Notes: generated by a model from the letters alone, not told the origin. Shown: positions 25,070 to 34,547, counted from the stretch's first letter. The stretch: 64,000 nucleotides of DNA from Bacteroides sp. (GCA_014802325.1 JAAVCK010000008.1:1-64000), one strand, 5' to 3'. Numbers and translations: made by a program.

Positions 25070-25573
25070 ATGGCAACCTCTCAATTCCAAACCAACCTCA
25101 TGAGCCTCCAGAGCAATCTCCTCAACTTTGCAATGATGCTCACACAGGATCGCGACAACGCTTACGATCTCCTTCAGGACACCACTCTCAAGGCTCTCGA
25201 CAATGAGGATAAGTATGCCGAGCATACCAACTTCAAGGGATGGGTTTTCACAATCATGCGTAATATCTTCATCAACAACTACCGCAAGGCCTCTCGCGCC
25301 GCTACAGTAGTTGACCAGACTGAAGATCTTTACCACCTCAACCTCTGCCAGGACTCAGGCTTCGAGACTCCCGAAGGTTCGTTCGGCGCCAACGAGATCA
25401 CGGCAGCTATCAATGAGATGACCGACGAATTTCGCGTTCCGTTCTCAATGCACGTAGCTGGCTACAAGTACCACGAGATCGCCGACAAGATGAATCTTCC
25501 CCTCGGCACCGTAAAGAGCCGCATATTCTTCGCTCGCAAGCGCCTCCAGGAGCGTTTCGCCGACTACGTTTAA
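25070..25573 (+). CDS. ECF-type sigma-70 family RNA polymerase sigma factor, copy B
   Basis: A 167-residue paralogue of the factor at 9322. Region 2 is nearly unchanged (DNAYDLLQDTTLKALDNEDK, FKGWVFTIMRNIFINNYRK). Region 4 keeps LPLGTVKSRIFFARKRLQERF. Differences cluster at the extreme N terminus (MATSQFQTNLMSLQ against MATTLFKNNLMNLQ) and in the linker and early region 4 (NEITAAINEMTDEFRVP). Near-identical recognition helices suggest overlapping promoter specificity. No anti-sigma gene is adjacent. It ends before a GC-rich hairpin at 25609-25640. Confidence 0.92.
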   Translation: MATSQFQTNLMSLQSNLLNFAMMLTQDRDNAYDLLQDTTLKALDNEDKYAEHTNFKGWVFTIMRNIFINNYRKASRAATVVDQTEDLYHLNLCQDSGFETPEGSFGANEITAAINEMTDEFRVPFSMHVAGYKYHEIADKMNLPLGTVKSRIFFARKRLQERFADYV

Positions 25574-25608
25574 TTTCCCCCGACAATAAAGGTATTAAGT
25601 GTTATACA

Positions 25609-25640
25609 CGCTGCCGCCCGGTTCTCCCGGTGCGGCAGCG
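25609..25640 (+). terminator. Hairpin downstream of the second sigma factor gene
   Basis: A 9-bp stem, CGCTGCCGC (25609-25617) with GCGGCAGCG (25632-25640), then CTTGTATATAG. The T-run is weak. Confidence 0.55.
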
Positions 25641-25831
25641 CTTGTATATAGTAATATATATGTTCTTGAAGTTATCTCCAATATGGTGCAGAGGGCGGCA
25701 TCCAACGCCGCAATGGCATTATGGTAATTTCTTCGCATTATCCACAACATCGTGCCTCCGGCACTCACAGGTCGCGCACCATCATCGGTCGGGAGCTCCT
25801 GAGGAGCGCCCCTACAGGGCAATATATTGAA

Positions 25832-26752
25832 TCATACCGGATTAATCAACTCCGTGGTATGCTCTCCTACCGTGAGTGTGACCGGGGCGGAGACCATGAG
25901 GGGATAGTTGCAGCTGACGTGGCCGACGGGAAAGTCGAAGGCCACGGGTATGCCGAGGTCGCCTACGAGCGGGGCAATCATCTGCTCTACGGTCGGGTAA
26001 AGGTCGGTCGGGCGATAGTTGGTGAATTGGCCGAAAATAAGTCCGCGCAGACGGCGGAGTGTGCCGTTGAGGCGCAAGGTGTGGAGCATGCGTTCCACTT
26101 TATATATCGGCTCGGATATGTCTTCAAGAAAGAGTATGGTATCGGTGGTGGCGGTAATGGTGTCGAAGGGGGTGGAGATGAGTGAAGAGAGCACTGCGAA
26201 GTTGCCTCCGCGGAGTACTCCGGTGGCGCTCCCGGCTATGGCAAGCGGATGGGTAGCCGACTCGACGGGTGAGACGGGCGCGCCGTTGAGAATCGCACGC
26301 AGACGCTGCGAGCACGGGTCAGTCCCTCCGGTCTCGGCGATATGGCGGCAGTTTGGGGCATGGAGCGAGGCGATGCCTTCAGAGCTCATCAGGCAATGAA
26401 GCGCGGTGATGTCGCTGTAGCCTATGAGCCATTTGGGAAATTCGCGGAGTGGCAGCTTCGACAGGGATTCGAGTAGGTGGACTGCGCCAAATCCGCCCCG
26501 GGAGCATAGCACGGCATCGTAGCGGGGCGACGTGAGAGCCTCGGTCATGTCGGAGAGTCGGTCTTGGGGAGTAGCGGCAAACGAACCATAGCGGTCAAGG
26601 GCATGCGGCATGATTTCGGGAATGAATCCCCACGATGTGAGCACCCTGGCAGCGCCATGGACCACGTCGGTATCCACCGCACCCGCCGGCGACGCGATGG
26701 CTATGCGGCTACCCTGATGCAGCGGCGGAGGTATGAGGAGCTGACGGGTCAT
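25832..26752 (-). CDS. S66 family LD-carboxypeptidase (muramoyltetrapeptide carboxypeptidase)
   Basis: A 306-residue enzyme that removes the terminal D-Ala from tetrapeptide stems during peptidoglycan recycling. Marks are GSRIAIASPAGAVDTDVV near the N terminus, LCSRGGFGAVHLLESL with the catalytic Ser (about residue 85), WLIGYSDITALHC, and a late LFLEDISEPIYKVERML with the conserved Glu. No signal peptide is seen, fitting a cytosolic LdcA-type protein. It overlaps the upstream radical SAM gene by 4 bp (ATGA). Confidence 0.9.
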   Translation of the reverse strand: MTRQLLIPPPLHQGSRIAIASPAGAVDTDVVHGAARVLTSWGFIPEIMPHALDRYGSFAATPQDRLSDMTEALTSPRYDAVLCSRGGFGAVHLLESLSKLPLREFPKWLIGYSDITALHCLMSSEGIASLHAPNCRHIAETGGTDPCSQRLRAILNGAPVSPVESATHPLAIAGSATGVLRGGNFAVLSSLISTPFDTITATTDTILFLEDISEPIYKVERMLHTLRLNGTLRRLRGLIFGQFTNYRPTDLYPTVEQMIAPLVGDLGIPVAFDFPVGHVSCNYPLMVSAPVTLTVGEHTTELINPV

Positions 26753-27528
26753 GCCACGCTGACGTCTATACCGGTCTCGCGGCGGATACGCGCGGCTATC
26801 TGCTCAAGCTCTTCGCGGGGCACTTTGACAAGTTCGCGCGCGGGGGTACGTCGGTCTATGGAATATATCATCACCTGCCTCGGGCCGATGGTGCGATATG
26901 CTTCGATCAGTGCGTCGATCTCGGCCGGGGTGGTATTGTCGACGGGCTCACCATTCCACGAGCCGCGAAGCAACATGGTCTGCACTACACAGTCGCGCCC
27001 GAAGGGTCGGATCATTTCGACAGCCCTCTCCGACGTGAACGCAGGCGACACGGGCCTGTCGATCAGCCTCATAGTGGAGGTGACTGCCGAGTCGAGCTTC
27101 ACGATATTATTGTCGACTTTACGCAGCGCAGCAGCCACATCGGGATGGTCGAGCCGGGTTGAATTGGTGAGCACGCTGATTTTCACGTCGGGAAACCAGC
27201 GGTCACGGAGAGCTATGGTGTCGTCGATAATTCCGGCAAACTCGGGGTGCATGGTAGGCTCACCGTTGCCTGAAAAAGTAATCACGTCGAGATGCTCTCC
27301 GGCCTCGCTCATGGCACGGAGTTTGTCGCCGAGCATGCGGCTGACGTGCTCGCGCGGAGGAAGTCCGGTGGTGCCTGTGCCTTGCGCGTTGAAGCCGGCC
27401 TCGCAGTACAGGCAGTCAAACGAGCATACTTTACCGTCGTCGGGATCAAGATTAATTCCCAGCGACACACCAAGTCGCCGGGAATGTATAGGTCCGAATA
27501 CGGTAGAATGAAACAGTACGGTCTGCAT
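26749..27528 (-). CDS. Radical SAM protein
   Basis: A 259-residue enzyme. The 4Fe-4S cluster motif is CSFDCLYC (CxxxCxxC, about residues 35-42), with a FSGNGEPTMHPEF SAM-contacting strand (about 88-100) and the usual partial TIM barrel. It resembles the COG0731-type group of small radical SAM proteins, whose reactions are mostly unknown. The ATG at 27528 shares one base with the mscL stop (TGATG), and a GTG one codon earlier is an alternative. The order mscL, radical SAM, ldcA forms one tightly coupled unit. Confidence 0.83.
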   Translation of the reverse strand: MQTVLFHSTVFGPIHSRRLGVSLGINLDPDDGKVCSFDCLYCEAGFNAQGTGTTGLPPREHVSRMLGDKLRAMSEAGEHLDVITFSGNGEPTMHPEFAGIIDDTIALRDRWFPDVKISVLTNSTRLDHPDVAAALRKVDNNIVKLDSAVTSTMRLIDRPVSPAFTSERAVEMIRPFGRDCVVQTMLLRGSWNGEPVDNTTPAEIDALIEAYRTIGPRQVMIYSIDRRTPARELVKVPREELEQIAARIRRETGIDVSVA

Positions 27529-27968
27529 CACTTAGCTGCTCCTTCAGCGTCGGCCTGCTTCTTGAGAAGGTCGCGGATCTCGGTGAGGAGCACTTCTTCC
27601 TGCGTGGGTTCGGCAGGAGCGGCAGCGGCCTCTTCTTCCTGCTTGCGGAAACGGTTCATAACTTTGATAGCAAGGAAGATACAGAATGCTACGATCAGGA
27701 AGTTGACTATGGTCTGAATCCATGTGCCCCAGTTGAGGGTAACTTCGGGCTTGATTATTTCCGTTCCGTCCATCACGGCCTTCTGAATCACCCACTTATA
27801 GTCAGTGAAGTTCATACCGCCGGTGGCTACACCTACGAGAGGCATGATCAGGTCGTCGACAAGCGATGAAACGATTTTGCCGAAAGCGGCACCTATTACT
27901 ACACCGACAGCCATGTCGATCACATTGCCACGCATGGCAAAATCCTTGAATTCTTTTAAGAGGGACAT
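27528..27968 (-). CDS. mscL: Large-conductance mechanosensitive channel
   Basis: A 146-residue inner membrane protein that opens under membrane tension to release solutes after osmotic downshock. It starts [33 protein letters not shown], with the pore-lining TM1 (about residues 15-45). A periplasmic loop (about 46-78) and TM2 (about 79-103) follow, then a charged C-terminal bundle after [12 protein letters not shown]. It pentamerises. It is the first gene of the mscL-radical SAM-ldcA unit. Confidence 0.95.
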   Translation of the reverse strand: MSLLKEFKDFAMRGNVIDMAVGVVIGAAFGKIVSSLVDDLIMPLVGVATGGMNFTDYKWVIQKAVMDGTEIIKPEVTLNWGTWIQTIVNFLIVAFCIFLAIKVMNRFRKQEEEAAAAPAEPTQEEVLLTEIRDLLKKQADAEGAAK

Positions 27969-28134
27969 AATGTATAAATGAGTAAAGTGATTATTCTTAT
28001 AACAATATAATGTCTTAGCCCTGGCGAGGGTTTAACAAAAATAACACTTTTCTCTGTCAACAGTTAATTTTTAACATTCTTTTAAGGTAGTGTGCAGCCC
28101 GAATACGTAGCTTGATTTGGCTGCAATGCCGGTA

Positions 28135-28878
28135 TCAATCAGAATTCCTGGGGTCGAGAGTGCGGGCGGTGATGAAGTCATTGAACATCTGACGATAGCT
28201 GTCGGATATTGGCACATAGCTCTCGCCGAATACTATGCGATTTCGCTCGATAGTGGTGATACGCGACGTGTTGACTATAAAGCTGCGGTGGACGCGCATA
28301 AACTGCGGTTCGGGGAGCTTGCTTTCAATAGACTTCATGCTCAGCAGGGTCATGACGGGGCGTTCGCGCGAGGCGGTGTAGATACGCACATAGTCTTTCA
28401 GTCCTTCGATATAGAGTATATCGTCGATGGCAATCTGAATCAGCTTATACTCGCTCTTGACTATGATGAAGCGGTCGTCGACAGTGGCCGATACAGCTGT
28501 CTGACGGACATCGACCGATTCCTTCCACTTCAGAGCACGGTTGGCTGCCTCAAGAAATTCCGGATAACTTACCGGTTTGAGCAGATAGTCGAGAGCGTTG
28601 AGGCGGAATCCCTCCACGGCATAACTGTCGTAGGCCGTGGTGAACACCACGCGGGTAGAAGGGGGAATGATTCGGGCAAATTCCACACCGCTTATCTGGG
28701 GCATGTTGATGTCGAGAAACACAATATCGATGTCGCCCGACAGGATGGCAGACGTGGCATCGTTGGGCGAGGAATATTCGCCTGCGAGTTCGAGGAATGG
28801 TGTCTTGAGTATATATGACGCGATGAGACCGGAGGCCAAAGGCTCGTCGTCGATCACGCAGCAGCGCAGTTTATTCAT
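28135..28878 (-). CDS. LytTR-type response regulator
   Basis: A 247-residue transcription regulator. The receiver domain (about residues 3-115) has the acidic pair in CVIDDEPLAS, the phosphoacceptor Asp in IDIVFLDINMPQISG (about 56), and the conserved Lys in YLLKPVSYPEF. The LytTR DNA-binding domain (about 145-245) includes ILYIEGLKDYVRIYT and FMRVHRSFIVNTSRI. ATG 28878 overlaps the kinase stop codon (ATGAATAA), showing coupling to the partner kinase. The target genes are unknown; LytTR regulators bind paired direct repeats upstream of envelope or secretion genes. Confidence 0.9.
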   Translation of the reverse strand: MNKLRCCVIDDEPLASGLIASYILKTPFLELAGEYSSPNDATSAILSGDIDIVFLDINMPQISGVEFARIIPPSTRVVFTTAYDSYAVEGFRLNALDYLLKPVSYPEFLEAANRALKWKESVDVRQTAVSATVDDRFIIVKSEYKLIQIAIDDILYIEGLKDYVRIYTASRERPVMTLLSMKSIESKLPEPQFMRVHRSFIVNTSRITTIERNRIVFGESYVPISDSYRQMFNDFITARTLDPRNSD

Positions 28879-29920
28879 CTGTTTCGGTATTAAGGTCAAT
28901 AGAAAGTGTGGCCACGAAGCGTCCGTCGGTCACAGAGGTCTTAAGCGAAGCACGGTCGCCGTAGAGGAGCGACAGGCGGCGGTTGAGGTTGGTCAGGCCG
29001 ATACCACCCGACTCGGTGGCCGCGCGGGGTGCCACCGCATTGGAGGTGACGCAATGCACCACTCCGCTACCGGCCGTAAGCGAGATGGTGACAGGTTTAT
29101 AGGGGGCGGCGGTGTCGCCATGCTTGAAGACATTTTCAATCAACGTAATGAAAATCAGCGGCGCAACCGGGGTATCGGCGCAGTCGCCCGCGTCAAGTGT
29201 CACTTCGAGCGGCAGCGACGGGCTGAGGCGGAGTTTCATAAGCTCTATATAGTTGCGGATGAAATCGATCTCTTTTTCCAGAGGCACGGTGGCGTGACTC
29301 TCATAAAGCATGTAGCGCAGCATGCGGCTGAGCTCGTGCACAGCCGACTGGGCTTTATCGGGCGCGATGGCGATAAGGGCGTAGATGCTGTTGAGGGTAT
29401 TGAACAGGAAGTGAGGATTGAGCTGACTTTTCAGATTGGCGAGCTCATCGGCTCGCTGAGCGTCGGCCAACTCTCGGCGACGTGTTTCGAGAAACCTCCA
29501 CTGCTCGCCGAGTTTCATGGCCACGGCGAGTCCGATGGTGAGGATTATCATCACGGCGTCGCGGGTAAGCATCAGTGCCGTGCGTGATATGAACGAGACG
29601 TGATCGGGATTTTTGGGTGGACGCGACGGTGCAAATCCCGAGATATAGAAGAGAGTTAGCACCACAGCAATCAGTACTATGTTCGTAGCTGCAAACCGAC
29701 CCCACTGGCTGCTGCGCGAAGGCAGGCGGCGGAGTATAAGATAATACTCCACATAAAATACAGCTATGAATGTAAAGGCCTTGATGAAAAACTCGGGATG
29801 GACCTTTTTCCACGGGAATGCAAGGCTCCACAGCACCTCGGGGAGCACGAACAGCATCGAGATGACGAGCAGATGGGTTAAGAATGTCAGCACCCTGTTG
29901 CGATTGAACTGAGATTTCAT
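28871..29920 (-). CDS. LytS-like sensor histidine kinase
   Basis: A 349-residue inner membrane kinase. Four hydrophobic segments lie in the first 140 residues (for example LLVISMLFVLPEVLW, AFTFIAVFYVEYYLIL, FAATNIVLIAVVLTLFYISG). A His_kinase domain follows, with the phosphorylated His in LKSQLNPHFLFNTLNSIYAL, then an ATPase domain with FITLIENVFKHGDT and GGIGLTNLNRRL. I chose ATG 29920 (MKSQFNRNRV) because longer forms would run into secDF and lack hydrophobic or conserved sequence. It forms a two-component pair with the LytTR regulator. Confidence 0.87.
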   Translation of the reverse strand: MKSQFNRNRVLTFLTHLLVISMLFVLPEVLWSLAFPWKKVHPEFFIKAFTFIAVFYVEYYLILRRLPSRSSQWGRFAATNIVLIAVVLTLFYISGFAPSRPPKNPDHVSFISRTALMLTRDAVMIILTIGLAVAMKLGEQWRFLETRRRELADAQRADELANLKSQLNPHFLFNTLNSIYALIAIAPDKAQSAVHELSRMLRYMLYESHATVPLEKEIDFIRNYIELMKLRLSPSLPLEVTLDAGDCADTPVAPLIFITLIENVFKHGDTAAPYKPVTISLTAGSGVVHCVTSNAVAPRAATESGGIGLTNLNRRLSLLYGDRASLKTSVTDGRFVATLSIDLNTETDE

Positions 29921-30011
29921 GGGTATACTACAAGTTATGGACTCAAAGTTGGCAAAAAAAGTCGAAACCGGCAAAAAACTTCGACAATCGCCGCATAAAT
30001 GTCGACAAAGG

Positions 30012-30054
30012 GGGAGCGCCCGAGGGTCAATGTAATGACCACACGGGCGCTCCC
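30012..30054 (-). terminator. Hairpin downstream of secDF
   Basis: An 11-bp perfect stem, GGGAGCGCCCG (30012-30022) with CGGGCGCTCCC (30044-30054), and an inner GGTCA/TGACC. It lies between secDF and the kinase gene. The downstream T-run on the minus strand is weak, so termination is likely but not certain. Confidence 0.5.
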
Positions 30055-30092
30055 GGCATGAGTTATGGTGATAATTCAGAAAGTCAGACTGA

Positions 30093-32981
30093 TTACTTTG
30101 CGGCAGCCTTCTTGTTGCGGCGAGCGTCGGCAAGATAAGCCACGGGAGCTGCAAGGTAGATGGTGGCAAGAGTACCGATGACGACACCGAAGATCATAGC
30201 GAAAGTAAACGAGCGGATAGCGTCGCCACCAAGCACAAAGATCGAGAGGAGCACGAGCAGTGTCGAGCTTGAGGTCATCACCGTACGGCTCAGAGTGGAG
30301 TTGAGCGACGAGTTGATGGTGGTGTAGAAATCCTGCTTGGGATAGAGAGCTACATTCTCACGCACGCGGTCGAATACCACCACGGTATCGTTGATCTGAT
30401 AACCGATCACCGTAAGGATAGCGGCGATGAAGGTCTGGTCGATCTCCATAGCGAAGGGGAAGAGACCCCAGAAGAGCGAGTAGAAACCTACGATGGTGAA
30501 CGCTGTGAACGACACGGCAGCAAGTGCGCCGAGCGAGAAGGCAACATTGTGGAAGCGGATGAGGATGTAGAAGAACATGGCCACAAGCGCGATGATCACG
30601 GCGATGATAGCGTCGGTGCGCATATCGTTGGCCACGGTAGGACCTACCTTAGCCGATGACATGATACCGATATTCTCGTTGGTAGTGGAGAAGTCTTCGA
30701 TCGACATACCGTTGAGTTCGTCAGACAGACCGTTGTAGAGGATACCGGTGATTTCTTCATCGATACCTTCGTCGTCAGAATCGATCTTGTAGTTAGTGGA
30801 GATACGCACCTTGGTGTCGTCGTCGATAGTGATGACGCTTACCTGCGCACCCTCGAAGAGGGGAGCGAGTTTCTCCTGAAGCTCGTGAGTCTTCACTGAG
30901 TGATCAAACTGCACCACGTAGTTGCGACCACCCGAGAAGTCGATACCCTGATTGAGACCGCGCATAAAGAACGAACAGATAACTACGATCACAGCCACGC
31001 CTACCACGGTGAAGCTGATCTTGCGGGCACCGAGGAAGTTGAAGTGGGTGTTGCTGAACATCTTGCTCGAAAGAGCGGTGGTGAAGGTAAGGTTCTCGAA
31101 TGCTTTGGTCTTACCGAATGCGATGTAGACGAGACGGGTAAGATATACGGCAGTGAAGAACGAGCAGATGATACCGATGATGAGTGTGGTGGCGAAGCCC
31201 TTGATAGGACCGGTACCGAAGATGAGGAGGATCACACCGGTGATGATAGAAGTGAGGTTAGAGTCAAAGATGGCCGAGAATGCGTTGGAATAACCATCGG
31301 AGATGGCGTTGCGCACATTCTTGCCGGCGCGGAGCTCTTCCTTGGCACGCTCATAGATAAGCACGTTGGCGTCGACTGCCATACCGAGCGCGAGCACGAT
31401 ACCGGCGATACCCGAGAGGGTGAGCACTGCCTGGAACGAGGCAAGGATACCGAACGTGAAGAAGATGTTGAATATAAGAGCGAGGTTGGCAATGAGTCCG
31501 GGGATGAATCCGTAGAAGAGACACATGAAGATCATGAGGAGCACGAGAGCCACTACGAACGACCAGAGACCGTCGTTGATAGCCTGCTGACCGAGCGACG
31601 GACCGATCACGGTGTCGGAGATGATGTCGACCTTAGCAGCCATCTTACCGCTCTTGAGCACGTTGGCAAGGTCTTTTGCCTCGTCGGTAGAGAAGTTACC
31701 GGTGATCTGCGAGCGACCGCCTTCGATCACACTGTTGACGTTGGGAGCAGAATAAACCTGATCGTCGAGCACGATAGCCACCTGCTTGTTGAGGTTGGCG
31801 GCGGTGATGCGGGCCCAAGTGCGGGCGGCATCGGGCTTCATGTTCATAGATACGTAGTTACCGCCCTGCATCTGGTCAAACTCGCTGGTAGCCGAGGTAA
31901 TCACGTCGCCTGAAAGGGCGGGCTTACCGTTGGTGGTCTTGAGAGCCACGAGCTGATAGATGGCGAGATTGCGCTTGCCGCGGATAGAGTCGTCCACAGT
32001 CACGATCTCGGGCTTGAACTCCCAAGCGAGCTTGATATTGCCGGGGAGGATGCGCTTGGCGGCATCGGAGGCGAGAAGGGTGTTGATAGTGTCGCGGGCA
32101 GTCTCGGCTGCGATACCTACGCCGATGGGATTGTTTGTAGCGCCGAGCTGGAGGAAGTATTCGGCAAGACCGCGACCATCGTTAAGAGAGTCAGCGCGGA
32201 GAGCGGCGTCGAGCTGCTGGATGTAGGGGAGCACCTCGGTATACTGTGCGGTCTCATAGAATTCGAGATTGGCGCTTGACTTAAGAAGGTCGCGAACACG
32301 GTCATGCTCCTTCACACCGGGAAGTTCGAGGAGGATCTGACCGTCCTTTTCAAGTTCCTGGATATTGGGGGCAACCACACCGAACTGGTCGATACGGGTA
32401 CGGAGCACGTTGGTAGAGCTGCTGACGCGATCCTTTACCTCCTGCTTGAGGGCATTGCGTACAGACTCGGGGCTCTGACCGCGCTTAACCTGATCCTTGA
32501 ATACGACAGAAAGGTCGCCGGCGGGATCGAGAGCGGTGTATTGCTGATAGAAGATGTCTACATAATCATTGCTCTTGGTGGCGCGCACTACCGAGTCAGT
32601 AGCAGCGAGAGCCTTTTCAAAGTAGGGATTGCCCTCGGCGTTGGCCATTGAGCGGAGAATATCGGGAACCGATACCTGAAGGGTGACGTTCATACCGCCC
32701 TTGAGGTCGAGGCCGAGACCTACACCAAGTTTCTGTACTTCATTGAAAGTGTAACCAAGATAGACTTTTTCGTTAGCGATGTTTTTGATGTAATCGCTGT
32801 AAGCCTTGCGGTAAGTTTCGGGGTCGTCGTTGAACTTAGCAGCCTCGATCTTAGCCGCTGCATCGGCCTTGTCCTCGTAGTGGTTTGTCACCACTGTGAA
32901 AGAAAGGTAGAAGAGACAGATGAGCACGAGGAATACTGCTATTACTCCTGCAACAACGCTTCCCAATGATCCTTTTTGCAT
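30093..32981 (-). CDS. secDF: Fused protein translocase subunit SecDF
   Basis: A 962-residue membrane protein fusing SecD and SecF, as is usual in Bacteroidota. The SecD half has a first TM (about residues 9-30), the GVGLGLDLKGGMNVTLQV motif (about 85-102), a large periplasmic P1 domain, and five more TMs (about 465-640). The SecF half begins near 660 with GLNQGIDFSGGRNYVVQF and adds six TMs, including the conserved VIGYQINDTVVVFDRVREN. It uses the proton gradient to pull preproteins through SecYEG from the outside. The tail ends in KKAAAK. Confidence 0.95.
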   Translation of the reverse strand: MQKGSLGSVVAGVIAVFLVLICLFYLSFTVVTNHYEDKADAAAKIEAAKFNDDPETYRKAYSDYIKNIANEKVYLGYTFNEVQKLGVGLGLDLKGGMNVTLQVSVPDILRSMANAEGNPYFEKALAATDSVVRATKSNDYVDIFYQQYTALDPAGDLSVVFKDQVKRGQSPESVRNALKQEVKDRVSSSTNVLRTRIDQFGVVAPNIQELEKDGQILLELPGVKEHDRVRDLLKSSANLEFYETAQYTEVLPYIQQLDAALRADSLNDGRGLAEYFLQLGATNNPIGVGIAAETARDTINTLLASDAAKRILPGNIKLAWEFKPEIVTVDDSIRGKRNLAIYQLVALKTTNGKPALSGDVITSATSEFDQMQGGNYVSMNMKPDAARTWARITAANLNKQVAIVLDDQVYSAPNVNSVIEGGRSQITGNFSTDEAKDLANVLKSGKMAAKVDIISDTVIGPSLGQQAINDGLWSFVVALVLLMIFMCLFYGFIPGLIANLALIFNIFFTFGILASFQAVLTLSGIAGIVLALGMAVDANVLIYERAKEELRAGKNVRNAISDGYSNAFSAIFDSNLTSIITGVILLIFGTGPIKGFATTLIIGIICSFFTAVYLTRLVYIAFGKTKAFENLTFTTALSSKMFSNTHFNFLGARKISFTVVGVAVIVVICSFFMRGLNQGIDFSGGRNYVVQFDHSVKTHELQEKLAPLFEGAQVSVITIDDDTKVRISTNYKIDSDDEGIDEEITGILYNGLSDELNGMSIEDFSTTNENIGIMSSAKVGPTVANDMRTDAIIAVIIALVAMFFYILIRFHNVAFSLGALAAVSFTAFTIVGFYSLFWGLFPFAMEIDQTFIAAILTVIGYQINDTVVVFDRVRENVALYPKQDFYTTINSSLNSTLSRTVMTSSSTLLVLLSIFVLGGDAIRSFTFAMIFGVVIGTLATIYLAAPVAYLADARRNKKAAAK

Positions 32982-33074
32982 TGTGTTAGTAAAATGTATT
33001 AAAAGATTGATTAATTGATTTAGTTCAAGGTAGTTAACCGTCCGGCAATGACACCGGGCGGCATTTCAGCTTGC

Positions 33075-33082
33075 AAATATAG
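33075..33082 (-). promoter_or_regulatory. -7 box upstream of secDF
   Basis: Minus-strand TATATTTG, about 95 bp upstream of the secDF ATG. The remainder of 32982-33310 is AT-rich with no gene I can support. Confidence 0.5.
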
Positions 33083-33310
33083 CAATTTTTATTTCAATTT
33101 CCGCCATAATGGGCTAATAATTATGAAATTTTATAAAATTGAAACTGTACCTACTCTCAACCGGCTAATTAAAAATAGCGTATTATCCGAAATCTCGTTC
33201 ATGGGTAGGGTCGAGCCAATTCTTGAAAGGATAAAAATTTTCTGATTGCGGCAGCTCTAATTTTCAATTAGTTAGATATAAGACACTTTCATACATGGAG
33301 AGCCATCGGT

Positions 33311-34012
33311 TTATATGTTGCTCTCTATTTCTTCCACAGTCGGCAGAGTCCCTTTAAAATCCGCAGGAAAGAGTTTCGCCAATTCATATTCAGATATGCC
33401 GATAGGTTCGTTGATAGCTTCTAAAGCGTATTTTGCTAACACATTATCTTTGGTTTTGCATATCAGCAAGCCTATAGTGGGATTATCCGTTTCCTCTCGC
33501 AACTCATGATTGACAGCTGCAACGTATGTGCCAAGTTGCCCCAGGCTACTGGCCTCAAATTTCCTCGTTTTAATTTCAACTACAACATAACAATGAAGTT
33601 TGGTATTATAGAACAACATGTCGATAAATTGCTCAGTACTTCCAATCTTTATCCTATATTCTCGCCCCATGTAAGCAAAGCCGCTACCTAATTCAAGCAA
33701 AAATTTTGCGATATTTTTCTCCAAAGCATCCTTCAGCTCTTTCTCTCTATAATTCTCCGCAATGCTTACAAAGTCAAACGTATAAGGGTCTTTTGATAAT
33801 TCCTGGGCCAAGTCACCGTGAGGTTGAGGTAATGTGTTTTGAAAATTCGTGATCGCACGTCCCTGTCGTTCATAGAGGTCAGTATCTACAAAGTTCTCAA
33901 GCATTCCGCGAGACCAGTTATTTACTATAGTTTTGCGGACAAAGAAAATAGCCTTCTTTATATTATTTTGATATTTATCCATAATGACTTTATGATGTCC
34001 CCAAGGTATCAT
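33311..34012 (-). pseudogene. YhcG-type PDDEXK nuclease, C-terminal piece of a frameshifted gene
   Basis: 233 codons encode the C-terminal nuclease domain of the YhcG/DUF1016 family: IPWGHHKVIMDKY, VNNWSRGMLENFVDTDLYERQG, then the PD-(D/E)XK core FIDMLFYNTKLHCYVVVEIKTRKF (Asp, and the ExK in VEIKT), ending DNPTIGLLICKTKDN. The N-terminal part lies upstream in another frame. Removing one base from the G5 run at 34033-34037 (C5 on the coding strand) joins the two as ...LPQVGEEIFMIPWGHH. Family members are linked to defence or mobile elements. The locus is AT-rich compared with its neighbours, suggesting acquisition. Confidence 0.8.
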
Positions 34013-34385
34013 AAAGATTTCCTCCCCGACTTGGGGGAAGTATATTGGATTCTTGTTCTACAATTTCTTCCTCAGCTTGGGGAAGAATTATATCAGCCTC
34101 TGGATAAAGTAGATAGAAGCGCTGCATATATCGCAGATTTGTAGGAGAAAAACTCTTTACTCCGGGTAGTAAGGTCTTTAAATCTTGACTGAGATTCTCA
34201 AAGAATTTATCACCCCACTGATACTGTGATTTTTTCTCTGTTATTTCTCGTCCTAAATTCCAATAAAATTTTAGCATTTCAGAATTAACAGATGTAGCGG
34301 CTTTTAATTGGCTCCGACGGAAATCCTCACTGATTCCAGTGATCCATTCGTTATATTTCTTGTCTGTGTTGAGAAGTGTGCTCAT
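33990..34385 (-). pseudogene. YhcG-type protein, N-terminal DUF1016 piece of the same gene
   Basis: 131 codons from ATG 34385 encode the DUF1016 N-terminal helical domain: YNEWITGISEDFRRSQLKAA, MLKFYWNLGREI, FFENLSQDLKTLLPGVKSFS, and NLRYMQRFYLLYPE. After the acidic LPQAEEEIVEQESNIL the frame passes the C5 run and reads out of register (PPSRGGNLYDTLGTS, then stop). In the alternative frame the sequence continues directly into the conserved IPWGHH of the nuclease domain. The gene could be inactive, length-variable at this tract, or affected by a sequencing error. Confidence 0.8.
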
Positions 34386-34501
34386 ATAAATACTTTTTAC
34401 TGAGTAAAGGTAAGAAAAAAAATCTGATATGTCATATCTTTTAATCATAAGGTATTAACCTACGCGTCTAACTTTCTACAAATGTTAAATTCATGAAAAG
34501 A

Positions 34502-34533
34502 TTTGGTGGGGTAGATAATTGGTTGTAATTTTG
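34502..34533 (+). promoter_or_regulatory. Promoter of the metK leader
   Basis: TTTG (34502-34505) and TAATTTTG (34526-34533) are 20 bp apart, the classic Bacteroidota -33/-7 arrangement. Transcription would begin near 34538-34541, just before the riboswitch. Confidence 0.75.
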
Positions 34534-34547
34534 CAGTCCATAAAAAC

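Noticed and set aside
33123-33245. 40-codon plus-strand frame in the gap between secDF and the YhcG-type gene
   Set aside because: AT-rich, no recognisable domain, and no good promoter. It may be a gene remnant, but nothing supports coding.
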